A DNA stretch of 35,522 nt from an uncultured Propionibacteriaceae bacterium (GTDB lineage: Bacteria > Actinomycetota > Actinomycetes > Propionibacteriales > Propionibacteriaceae): NCBI GenBank assembly GCA_937988865.1, contig CALKHV010000032.1:1-35522 (forward strand), written 5' to 3'. Below the pieces are notes generated by a model. It was given only the letters and a program-made list of their open reading frames with translations, was not told the origin of the DNA and did not search any database. The translations under genes and the position numbers were made by a program. Shown here piece by piece: positions 6,623 to 13,894 of this stretch. Numbering within the stretch: position 1 is the stretch's first letter; the number at the start of each line of letters is the position of its first letter.

Positions 6623-9112
6623 ATGGGCACAGACACCACGTCGCGGCCGGCATTCCCGCCCGACATCCAGCGCGCCGTCGACGAGTGGGGTCTCTCGGGC
6701 TCGCTGCGTCGACGCTCGACCATTCGCCGCTACGTCGAGGACGACGGCATCGTCGTCGGACGCCGGCCCTCAGGCGCGCCCCGCAGCCTTCAGGTCGATC
6801 CGCTCCCGGTGGTGCTCGACGCAGTCGAGTGGTCGGCCCTGGAAGCCGGCCTCGCGCAGCGCGCCCACCTGCTCGAACTCCTCCTGGCCGATGTCTACGG
6901 CCCCCGACACCTTCTGGAGCGCGGCACGATCCCCGCCGAACTCGTGCTCGGCCACCCGGGGTTCGTCCCCCAGGCCGACGGCATCCCGACGCGCGACGAA
7001 CTGGTCCTCACGGCTACCGACCTGGGCCGCGCGTCCGATGGCCGGTGGACGGTGCTCGGCGACCGGACGGAGGCCCCCACCGGTGCGGGCTACGCCATGG
7101 CTGTGCGTCGTGTCACGGCGAGGGCGCTCACGGCCACCCACCGATCAGCCGACCTGCGGCGACTGCGCGGCTTCTTCGACAGCTTGCGTGGCCGCCTGCT
7201 GGCGCTGGCCTCCGGCACGTCCGAGGTGTCGCGCGTCGTCCTGCTCGGTGAAGGTGGCGACGGAGAGTCAGCTTTCGACGACGCCTTCACCGCCATGCTC
7301 CTGGGCTTCCCCCTCGCCCGCGCGGACGACCTCGTCCTGGCGGACGGGCGTCTCTGGCTGCGCACCACCGCCGGACGCGAACCCCTCGACATCGTGGTGC
7401 GCCGCGTGGACGCTCGGGCCAGTGACCCGCTCGACCTCGACTCGCGCTCGTCCAACGGCGTCCCGGGGCTGGTGGAGGCCTCACGCCGGGGCATGGTGAC
7501 GGTCGTCAATCCCCTGGGCTCCGGCATCCTGGAGAATCCGGCACTCGGTGCCTTCTGGTCAGGGATCTCGCGCGACCTGCTCGACAGCGATCCCCTGATC
7601 GAGGCTCCGCAGACGTGGTGGTGCGGTGATCGCGCATCGTTGTCGCACGTGCTCGCCCACCTGCCCGAGTTGATGCTGTCACCCCTCGGCCCCACCAGGG
7701 AGCGTCCGAGGCTGCGGGGGTCAGAGCTGAGTGCGTCGCAACGCGATGTGCTCTCCAGGCGCATCGAGGCCGAACCCTGGGCCTGGTCCGGTCAGGAGGT
7801 CGTTCCTGCGTGGCTCACGCCGATCGTGACGTCCCGCGGACTGGTGGAGCGTCCGACAGTGGTGCGGACCTTCACCCTCGGCGGAGCCGGAAGCCCCGTC
7901 GTCATGCCCGGCGGGCTCGCCAGGGCTGCATCCGACGACCAGCGGGCGGGCGTGGGGACGCTCGAACAGTCCATTGCCAAGGACCTCTGGGTCCTGGGCT
8001 CGGCGGGGGTCAAGGAGGCCGTCGAGGAGTTCGCGTCGATCCGCGTCGCCAGCCCCTCGAGCCCTTCAACTCCCGATGAAGCGTCCGAACCCCGTCCCCG
8101 GGGGCTGGCGATCGCACTCTCGAACCGGTCGGCCGAGGACCTGTACTGGTTCGGACGTTACGCGGAACGGGCGGAGGCCACCGCGCGACTGCTGCTCGTG
8201 GCCGACGACCTCGTCGAAGACCACCTCAACCGCCCGGGAACCGCCGGCCACGAGGCCATGACCGTCGTGCTGGACGCGATCGACACCCTGACTGCCGTCC
8301 GCCGGGAGCGACTGTTGTCGACGAGTGACAACGGTCAACCGGATGCCGTCAGGGAACCCCTGAGCCACCTGCGCCGCCTCGTCTTCGACGCCGCCCGCCG
8401 CGGGACGATCCATCACGCGGTCAGTCGTGCCGGTCAGGCGGCGGGCGAGGTGCGCGACCTCCTGTCGTCCGACACCTGGATGGTCCTCAGCCGACTCGAG
8501 CGTCACCTCACCGACCCACCCCCCGACGAGGAGCGCCTTCAACCGGTTCTCCTGAGCGTGGTCGAGTCGCTCCTCGCCCTGGCCGGGATGAGCGCCGAGG
8601 GACTCGTGCGCGATGCCAGCTGGGCCTTCTTCGACGCAGGGCGCCGGATGGAACGCAGCCAGGAGACACTGCGGCTCTTGCGCGCGATGCTGGGGCAGGC
8701 CCGGCGTCCCAGAGTGGACGCGTTCGCCCTCGAGGCCACCCTCCGGACGACCGACAGCATCATTTCCCACCGTCGCCGGCTGGTCGACGGACGCGGACGA
8801 CGCCACGAACTCGAGATCGCCCTCGACCTGCTGCTGGTCGACCCCACCAACCCCCGCTCGGTCCTCTACCAGCTCACCCGACTGCAGTCCGACCTGGCGT
8901 ACGTGCCCGAGTCGTCACTGGGTGATGCCACGGCGTCACTCGTGACCCTCACGCGCTCGCTCGACCCGCGCCAACTCGCACTCGGCGAACGGGCGCGTCT
9001 GGTCGAGGCCCTGACCGCCGTCGAGAAGCGCCTCCGCGCCCTGTCCCAGCTCCTCGACAGCACCCACTTCACGCACCAGGTGCGGTCGCGCGTGGTGGTG
9101 GAAGGACTGTGA
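6623..9112 (+). CDS. Degenerate circularly permuted ATP-grasp fused to alpha-E domain
   Basis: An 829-residue two-domain protein. Residues about 1-480 have the length and order of a circularly permuted ATP-grasp (LLADVYG, VLGDRTEAPTGAGYAM, IVVRRVD, SVAKDLWVLG-like end). A Ser/Pro-rich linker follows, and from about residue 499 (LSNRSAEDLYWFGRYAERAEA) an alpha-E domain runs to the end. Compared with the intact paralogue at 4924-6519, the LEDN motif is replaced by LGDR and the KP...GSGGKG nucleotide loop by SPLGPTRERPR (S353-P354 on). The ATP-grasp part therefore looks catalytically dead and may be a scaffold or regulator. The stop overlaps the GTG of the next transglutaminase gene (GTGA). The start follows a leaderless-type promoter. 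Confidence 0.88.
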   Translation: MGTDTTSRPAFPPDIQRAVDEWGLSGSLRRRSTIRRYVEDDGIVVGRRPSGAPRSLQVDPLPVVLDAVEWSALEAGLAQRAHLLELLLADVYGPRHLLERGTIPAELVLGHPGFVPQADGIPTRDELVLTATDLGRASDGRWTVLGDRTEAPTGAGYAMAVRRVTARALTATHRSADLRRLRGFFDSLRGRLLALASGTSEVSRVVLLGEGGDGESAFDDAFTAMLLGFPLARADDLVLADGRLWLRTTAGREPLDIVVRRVDARASDPLDLDSRSSNGVPGLVEASRRGMVTVVNPLGSGILENPALGAFWSGISRDLLDSDPLIEAPQTWWCGDRASLSHVLAHLPELMLSPLGPTRERPRLRGSELSASQRDVLSRRIEAEPWAWSGQEVVPAWLTPIVTSRGLVERPTVVRTFTLGGAGSPVVMPGGLARAASDDQRAGVGTLEQSIAKDLWVLGSAGVKEAVEEFASIRVASPSSPSTPDEASEPRPRGLAIALSNRSAEDLYWFGRYAERAEATARLLLVADDLVEDHLNRPGTAGHEAMTVVLDAIDTLTAVRRERLLSTSDNGQPDAVREPLSHLRRLVFDAARRGTIHHAVSRAGQAAGEVRDLLSSDTWMVLSRLERHLTDPPPDEERLQPVLLSVVESLLALAGMSAEGLVRDASWAFFDAGRRMERSQETLRLLRAMLGQARRPRVDAFALEATLRTTDSIISHRRRLVDGRGRRHELEIALDLLLVDPTNPRSVLYQLTRLQSDLAYVPESSLGDATASLVTLTRSLDPRQLALGERARLVEALTAVEKRLRALSQLLDSTHFTHQVRSRVVVEGL

Positions 9113-10023
9113 GGGCTGCGTCCGAGAAGAACCACCAAACTCGTCGTTACAAGGTGAAACACCGCACCGACTACACCTATGACGAAGAGGTCACGGCCTC
9201 CTACGGCCGGGCTGTCCTGCGTCCACGCGACACTCCGACGCAGCGAGTCATCCGGCACCAGATCGAGGTGACGCCCACGCCCAACACACTCCTCGAGCAC
9301 GTCGACTTCTTCGGCAACTACAGCCACTACCTCGAGATCCACACTCCTCACCGGCAGCTCGACGTCACCAAGCACGCCGTCGTCAACGTGGCCACGCCCA
9401 TGACCGATCTGGCCCGCTTCGACCGCTGGACGGTCGGCGACGGTGCGGCCGCAGCGGCCGCGGCCCCCTACGACACCGCCCTGCGCGCCGCGTTCACCCT
9501 GCCCTCGGCGCTCGTCGACCAGGGTGACGCGGTCCGGCGATTCGCCGCCGAGGCCTTCCCGAGCGACGCCCCCCTCGGACGCGCACTCGACCACCTGGTG
9601 AGCTTCATCCACGCCGAGTTCCGCTACACCCCCGGCGCGACCACCGTCCACACGACACTGCCTGAACTCCTGGATGCACGGGCGGGCGTCTGCCAGGACT
9701 TCGCCCAGCTCGCCATCGGCTGCCTGCGCGCCCAGGGCTACGCAGCCCGCTACGTGAGTGGCTACCTCGAGACGCAGCCGCCGCCGGGCCAACCCAAACT
9801 CGAGGGCGCGGACGCCACCCACGCGTGGCTCGCCGTGATGCTCCCGGACGGGACGTGGCTCGATCTGGACCCCACGAACGACTGCGCGGCCGATTCCCGC
9901 TACGTCGTGACTGCCTGGGGACGCGACTACCGCGACGTGGCCCCCCTGAAAGGCGTGATCTACAGCGAGGGTGCGTCCAGTTCATTGAAAGTCTCGGTCG
10001 ACGTCACCCGACTCCCTGACTGA
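9109..10023 (+). CDS. Transglutaminase-like cysteine protein (module B)
   Basis: A 304-residue paralogue of the protein at 3165-4010 with the same layout: a beta-rich N-terminal domain (about 10-110), then the transglutaminase-like fold. The triad is intact: Cys195 in AGVCQDFAQ, His238 in THAWLAV and Asp254 in LDLDPTND. Unlike its ATP-grasp partner it should be active. It starts with GTG in a GTGA overlap with the fusion gene, so the two are coupled. Like module A, it is the last gene of its operon. Its reaction is unknown; relatives cleave or exchange amide bonds. It has no signal peptide or membrane segment. Confidence 0.9.
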   Translation: MRAASEKNHQTRRYKVKHRTDYTYDEEVTASYGRAVLRPRDTPTQRVIRHQIEVTPTPNTLLEHVDFFGNYSHYLEIHTPHRQLDVTKHAVVNVATPMTDLARFDRWTVGDGAAAAAAAPYDTALRAAFTLPSALVDQGDAVRRFAAEAFPSDAPLGRALDHLVSFIHAEFRYTPGATTVHTTLPELLDARAGVCQDFAQLAIGCLRAQGYAARYVSGYLETQPPPGQPKLEGADATHAWLAVMLPDGTWLDLDPTNDCAADSRYVVTAWGRDYRDVAPLKGVIYSEGASSSLKVSVDVTRLPD

Positions 10024-10047
10024 TGCGTCTCATGGCACCATGGACGC

Positions 10048-10524
10048 ATGGAGCCCACCCTCGACCACGTCCTCGCCACGATCGACGCCCTGGTCGCATC
10101 CACCTGGCCCACCACCGAGGCCGAGCGCATCGCCTGGTTCACCGAGCACAACCTGCACCCCACCCGCGCGCTGGGTGACGACCCTGAATGGGGCACGGCC
10201 GTGCCCGGCTGGGGCGATGCGGCGATCACCTGGTCGAGCTTCGAGGACGAGTTCGTCGACGTCGGCTGGTTCCTGCACCCCGGCGCCGGCGAAGAGGTCC
10301 TCACGGCCGAGTTCGCGCAGCTCGCCACCGGGCTTGCCGAACGGTTCGGTGATCCGGTCGAGTACTCCGACCCCGACGAGCCGCTCGGCGGCGTGTGGCA
10401 GGACGGCGTCCATTCGATCCAGCTCTACGCCCACACCGAAGAGGGCGACTGCCTGCAGATCCACGTCGGCCTGACCGAACGTGAAGAGGCCCAGGCGATC
10501 GCGTCCGGGGAGTTCGGGGTCTGA
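10048..10524 (+). CDS. Small acidic protein of unknown function
   Basis: A 158-residue acidic protein that I do not recognise. It has many Trp, Glu and Asp residues, no signal peptide and no membrane segment. The pattern is a helical N-terminal third (EPTLDHVLATIDALVAS), then alternating strands (WGTAVPGWGDAAITWSSF, HSIQLYAHTEEGDCLQIHVGL). That is the look of a small cytoplasmic alpha/beta protein such as those found among immunity-like families, but I see no diagnostic motif. It starts 24 bases after the module B transglutaminase and could be read through from it. A weak -10-like CACCAT (10036-10041) lies six bases before the ATG. It ends three bases before the convergent thioesterase gene. 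Confidence 0.75.
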   Translation: MEPTLDHVLATIDALVASTWPTTEAERIAWFTEHNLHPTRALGDDPEWGTAVPGWGDAAITWSSFEDEFVDVGWFLHPGAGEEVLTAEFAQLATGLAERFGDPVEYSDPDEPLGGVWQDGVHSIQLYAHTEEGDCLQIHVGLTEREEAQAIASGEFGV

Positions 10525-10527
10525 GCT

Positions 10528-11391
10528 TCAGTCCACGATGAGCGGCTCCATGGCCGCTCGCGTCTCGTCGGGCAGCGCCATCGGACGTCCGCCGGGGTCG
10601 GCACACACCAGCACGGTCCTTGCTCGCGCCATGACCTTTCCACCGGCCAGCGGATCGGTGATCTCGCAGGCGATGACGGCCGACGAACTCCCCAGCCCCA
10701 CAGGTGCGGTCACGACGTCGTACGGCTCCAGCCTGTAGTCCATCTGGACGAGGTAGTCGACGTCCTGGCGGGCCACGAGCCACATGTACCGGGGTGCGTC
10801 CGAGGTCATGCCGAGTCGGGCCGTGGCCGGGTCGGCCTCGGTCGTCATGGCGATCCGGGCTTCCTGCACGTAGTCGAAGTAGCGGACGTTGTTGACATGG
10901 CCGTAGGAGTCGAGGTCGCTCCAGCGCACCTGCAGCGGGTGATGATGTCCGCGTCCTGACAGTGCCGGAGCCTCCAGCGGACGCATCGCCGGCAGGTCAC
11001 GCTGCACCGACATGAAGTGGTCGCGCTCCGACCGCGTCATGCGCCTCGGCGTCCCCGCGGTGAAGTCGAACGGGCACAGGATGGTCGTCGCACGGGCGCA
11101 CAACTCACCGTCGTGACGCAGCTCGTAACCGATGACGAACCGTGCCGCCCCGACCTCGGCCACCGCCAACTCGATCTCCATGGGCCGGTCGGAGTACGAG
11201 ATCGGACGCAGGTACTCGATCTGGTGGCCCACCACGACGACCCCACCCCCAAGCATGTGGTGGTTGGGGCCGTCCAGCAGGAATTGCGCGCGCGCCTCCT
11301 GCAGGTAGTCGACGTAGAGGGCGTTGTTGACGTGCCCCTGTGCGTCCATGTCGCCCCATCGGATCGGGGCGGTGAAGGTGTTCCTGGTCAC
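10528..11391 (-). CDS. Acyl-CoA thioesterase with two hotdog domains
   Basis: A 287-residue protein made of two 4-hydroxybenzoyl-CoA-thioesterase-like hotdog domains in tandem. Each begins with the family signature: RWGDMDAQGHVNN near residue 11 and RWSDLDSYGHVNN near residue 155. In this class the Asp of the first part takes part in hydrolysis of acyl-CoA to acid and CoA. Most members are single-domain and dimerise, so the tandem form should act as an internal dimer. The GTG start overlaps the stop of the upstream acyl-CoA synthetase gene (GTGA), giving translational coupling. No Shine-Dalgarno of its own is evident. The substrate chain length cannot be read from the sequence. Confidence 0.9.
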   Translation of the reverse strand: MTRNTFTAPIRWGDMDAQGHVNNALYVDYLQEARAQFLLDGPNHHMLGGGVVVVGHQIEYLRPISYSDRPMEIELAVAEVGAARFVIGYELRHDGELCARATTILCPFDFTAGTPRRMTRSERDHFMSVQRDLPAMRPLEAPALSGRGHHHPLQVRWSDLDSYGHVNNVRYFDYVQEARIAMTTEADPATARLGMTSDAPRYMWLVARQDVDYLVQMDYRLEPYDVVTAPVGLGSSSAVIACEITDPLAGGKVMARARTVLVCADPGGRPMALPDETRAAMEPLIVD

Positions 11392-13238
11392 TCGGACGCT
11401 TCGTCGTCGTACAGGGAGTCGACCGCGTCGGCGTAGGTCGCGGCGATGACGTTGCGACGCACCTTCATGTTGGGAGTCACCCCACCCTCATCGACGGTCA
11501 GCTCGTGGTCGAGGATGGCGAACCGCTTGACCGTCTCCCAGCGCTCGAGGTGGCTGTTGGCGCGGTCCATGAAACGTCCGATGGACGCGTGGATCTCGGG
11601 CAGCTGCGTCAGCTCCGCATAGCTGAGGTCTTTGTGGCCACGACGTTCGGCCCACTTCTCCAGGCTCACGGGGTCGAGCGTGACGAGGGCGACGATGTAC
11701 TTGCGTCCCTCGCCCAGTGCGACGGCCTGACTCACGTACGGGATGTTGGCCGAGATCGCCGATTCGACCTTCTGCGGGGCGACGTACTTGCCGCCCGAGG
11801 TCTTCATGAGGTCCTTCTTGCGGTCGGTGATCGTCAGGTAGCCGTCGGCGTCGAGGGACCCGATGTCGCCGGTGTGGAACCACCCGTCGGTGTAGGACTC
11901 GGCGTTCGCCTCGGGCGAGTTGTGGTAGCCGACTGTGATGGTCGGCCCCTTGAGGAGCAGTTCGCCGTCCTCGGCGATCTTCGCCTCGATGCCCGGAATG
12001 ACCGGTCCGACGGTGCCGAAGCGCGGCTTGGTCGGGACGTTGACGAAGGCGACGGCGGAGGTCTCGGTCATGCCGTACCCCTCCACGACGATGATCCCGG
12101 CCGAGTAGAACCACTCCTGAACCTGGCTCGACAACTTGGCCGAACCGGAGATGAAGAACTTGATGTTGCCGCCCATCTTCTCCTTGAGCTTGGAGAAGAC
12201 GATCTTGTCGGCGACCTTGTAGCGGGCGGCGAGGCTGCGGGGCATGGGTTGGCCGGCGAGGCGGTAGCTGCGGGACTCGCGTCCGACCGCGAACGCCCAA
12301 CGGGTGAGGCGACCCTTGATGCCGTCACGCGGAGCCGATGTCATCACGGCGTTGCGGACCTTCTCGAAGATGCGTGGCGCGCCACACATGAAGGTGGGGT
12401 GCACTTCTCCGAGGCCGGCCATGATGCGGTCCAGGCGTCCATCGACGGCGGTCGCGAAGCCGATGGCGATCTGGATCGAGACAAGGCACTTGCCGAAGAC
12501 GTGCGACAGCGGGAGCCACAGGTACTGCACGTCATCGAGTTCCAGGATGTCCAGCGCGTCGATGGCGACGCCCTCGTATGCCCAGGCCTCGTGGGTGAGT
12601 TCGACCCCCTTCGGACGTCCGGTGGTGCCCGAGGTGTAGATCAGGGTGCTGAGGTGGTCGCGCGTCGTTGCGTCGATGGCCTGCTCGACCGAGTCGGGAT
12701 GTTCCGCGAGGTGGGCGCGTCCGAGGGCCACGAACTCCGACCAGGTCAGGACGCGGGGATCAGGGTGATCACCCCTGCGGTCGTCGTCGATCAGGATGAT
12801 GTGGTGAATCTGGTCGTCGAGTTCGGACGCCGACTGCACCTTCGCCGCCTGAGCGCTGTTCTCGGCGACGAAGACGACGGACGCCGAGTCCTGCAGGATG
12901 TACACGACGTCGTCGACCTGGGTGTTGGGGTACACCGTGGTGGTGGCCCCGCCTGCGCAGGCGATCCCGAGGTCGGCGAGGATCCACTCCATCCTCGTGC
13001 TGGACGCGATGGCCACCCGTTGCTCGAGGGCCAGCCCGAGCGCGACGAAGCCGGCGGCGCACTCGTGGACCGCGGTCTGGGCCTGCGTCCACGTCATGGG
13101 CGTCCACGTGTTGGGGCCGTCGACGCGGTCGGGCACGAGGTAGGCAGTGGCGTGGGGAGTCAGGTGGACGCGACGTCGGAGCATGTCTCCGATGTTGTTG
13201 GCGCTCTGCGCCAGGATCTCAGCCTGTGTGGTGGCCAT
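11388..13238 (-). CDS. Long-chain acyl-CoA synthetase, AMP-forming (FadD15 type)
   Basis: Activates fatty acids to acyl-CoA through an acyl-adenylate, using ATP and CoA. The 616-residue protein carries the adenylate-forming signatures in order: TLIYTSGTTGRPKGVELTHE (P-loop), YGMTETSAV, GWFHTGDIG and DRKKDLMKTSGGKYVAPQKVE (hinge and C-terminal domain). It ends with a TPNMKVRRNVI segment typical of the FadD15 branch. I chose ATG 13238 because AGGAG lies seven bases upstream; the frame opens nine codons earlier without such a site. A -10-like TAGACT lies at 13266-13271. It is coupled to the thioesterase gene downstream and diverges from a MarR gene 151 bp away. Confidence 0.93.
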   Translation of the reverse strand: MATTQAEILAQSANNIGDMLRRRVHLTPHATAYLVPDRVDGPNTWTPMTWTQAQTAVHECAAGFVALGLALEQRVAIASSTRMEWILADLGIACAGGATTTVYPNTQVDDVVYILQDSASVVFVAENSAQAAKVQSASELDDQIHHIILIDDDRRGDHPDPRVLTWSEFVALGRAHLAEHPDSVEQAIDATTRDHLSTLIYTSGTTGRPKGVELTHEAWAYEGVAIDALDILELDDVQYLWLPLSHVFGKCLVSIQIAIGFATAVDGRLDRIMAGLGEVHPTFMCGAPRIFEKVRNAVMTSAPRDGIKGRLTRWAFAVGRESRSYRLAGQPMPRSLAARYKVADKIVFSKLKEKMGGNIKFFISGSAKLSSQVQEWFYSAGIIVVEGYGMTETSAVAFVNVPTKPRFGTVGPVIPGIEAKIAEDGELLLKGPTITVGYHNSPEANAESYTDGWFHTGDIGSLDADGYLTITDRKKDLMKTSGGKYVAPQKVESAISANIPYVSQAVALGEGRKYIVALVTLDPVSLEKWAERRGHKDLSYAELTQLPEIHASIGRFMDRANSHLERWETVKRFAILDHELTVDEGGVTPNMKVRRNVIAATYADAVDSLYDDEASE

Positions 13239-13265
13239 GGGGGTGCTCCTCTTGGTCGATTGCAC

Positions 13266-13271
13266 AGTCTA
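13266..13271 (-). promoter_or_regulatory. -10 box for acyl-CoA synthetase operon
   Basis: TAGACT on the minus strand predicts a transcription start near 13259 and a leader of about 21 bases holding the AGGAG site. The -35 region is not convincing. The same hexamer lies before both tRNA genes in this window. Confidence 0.4.
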
Positions 13272-13360
13272 TCGGTGACGGGCGTCCGAGCCTGTGGATG
13301 AACCGGCCAAAGGGTGGCACGCCGACTGGTCGGGAACTGACACGAGGGCCCGCAAATCCA

Positions 13361-13377
13361 ATAATGGCGGACGTTAT
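13361..13377. promoter_or_regulatory. Imperfect inverted repeat, candidate MarR operator
   Basis: ATAATG-N5-CGTTAT (five of six positions complementary) overlaps the TATGCT -10 box of the MarR gene and lies in the intergenic region facing the acyl-CoA synthetase gene. MarR proteins usually bind such AT-rich inverted repeats at their own promoters. The arms are short and imperfect, so this is suggestive only. Confidence 0.3.
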
Positions 13378-13380
13378 GCT
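13375..13380 (+). promoter_or_regulatory. -10 box for MarR gene
   Basis: TATGCT ends nine bases before ATG 13390. No Shine-Dalgarno fits between them, so the transcript is probably leaderless or nearly so. It is identical to the -10 box at 6610. Confidence 0.5.
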
Positions 13381-13389
13381 TGAAGCACC

Positions 13390-13890
13390 ATGGCCACGAC
13401 CTCTCTGCCCGTATTCCAGCCCGGTGATCCCGCGACCGAATCGACGGACGTGCCGTGGTTGTCTGACGAGCAGCAAAGGGTATGGCGCGCCTGGCTCCTC
13501 GGCGTGGCGCGGATCGACGACTACCTCGACCGCGACCTCCGCGGCCGCGGCCTCGACATGGGTGAGTACGAGATCCTCGTGTGCCTGTCTGAGGCTCCTG
13601 CGCGGAGCATGCGCATGTCTGAGCTCGCCGATCTCGTGCACCAGTCGCGTTCACGCCTGACCCACACGATCACGCGCATGGAGCGCGACGGCTACATCGC
13701 CCGGTGCTGCGCGCCCGATGATGGGCGCGGCGTCAATGCGAGTCTCACCGATGACGGGTTCGCCCTGCTCGAAGATGCAGCGCCCAGTCACGTCCGCGCT
13801 GTGCGCCGCATCTTTGTGGACGCGGTCGACCCGCGCGATTTCGCCGCCATCGGACGCGCCATGGAGGCCGTCCTCGCGGTGGCAGACTGA
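13390..13890 (+). CDS. MarR family transcriptional regulator
   Basis: A 166-residue winged-helix repressor of the MarR type. The helical dimerisation N-terminus (about 25-55) is followed by the helix-turn-helix (MRMSELADLVHQSRSRLTHTITRMERDGYIAR) and a wing (CCAPDDGRGVNASLTDDG), then C-terminal helices. MarR proteins usually sense small aromatic or acyl ligands and repress adjacent genes. It diverges from the acyl-CoA synthetase gene and lies four bases upstream of the FAD/Fe-S oxidoreductase gene, so either or both may be its targets. Two adjacent Cys residues precede the wing (RCCAPDD), which could allow redox sensing; this is only an inference. Confidence 0.9.
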   Translation: MATTSLPVFQPGDPATESTDVPWLSDEQQRVWRAWLLGVARIDDYLDRDLRGRGLDMGEYEILVCLSEAPARSMRMSELADLVHQSRSRLTHTITRMERDGYIARCCAPDDGRGVNASLTDDGFALLEDAAPSHVRAVRRIFVDAVDPRDFAAIGRAMEAVLAVAD

Positions 13891-13894
13891 TCGG

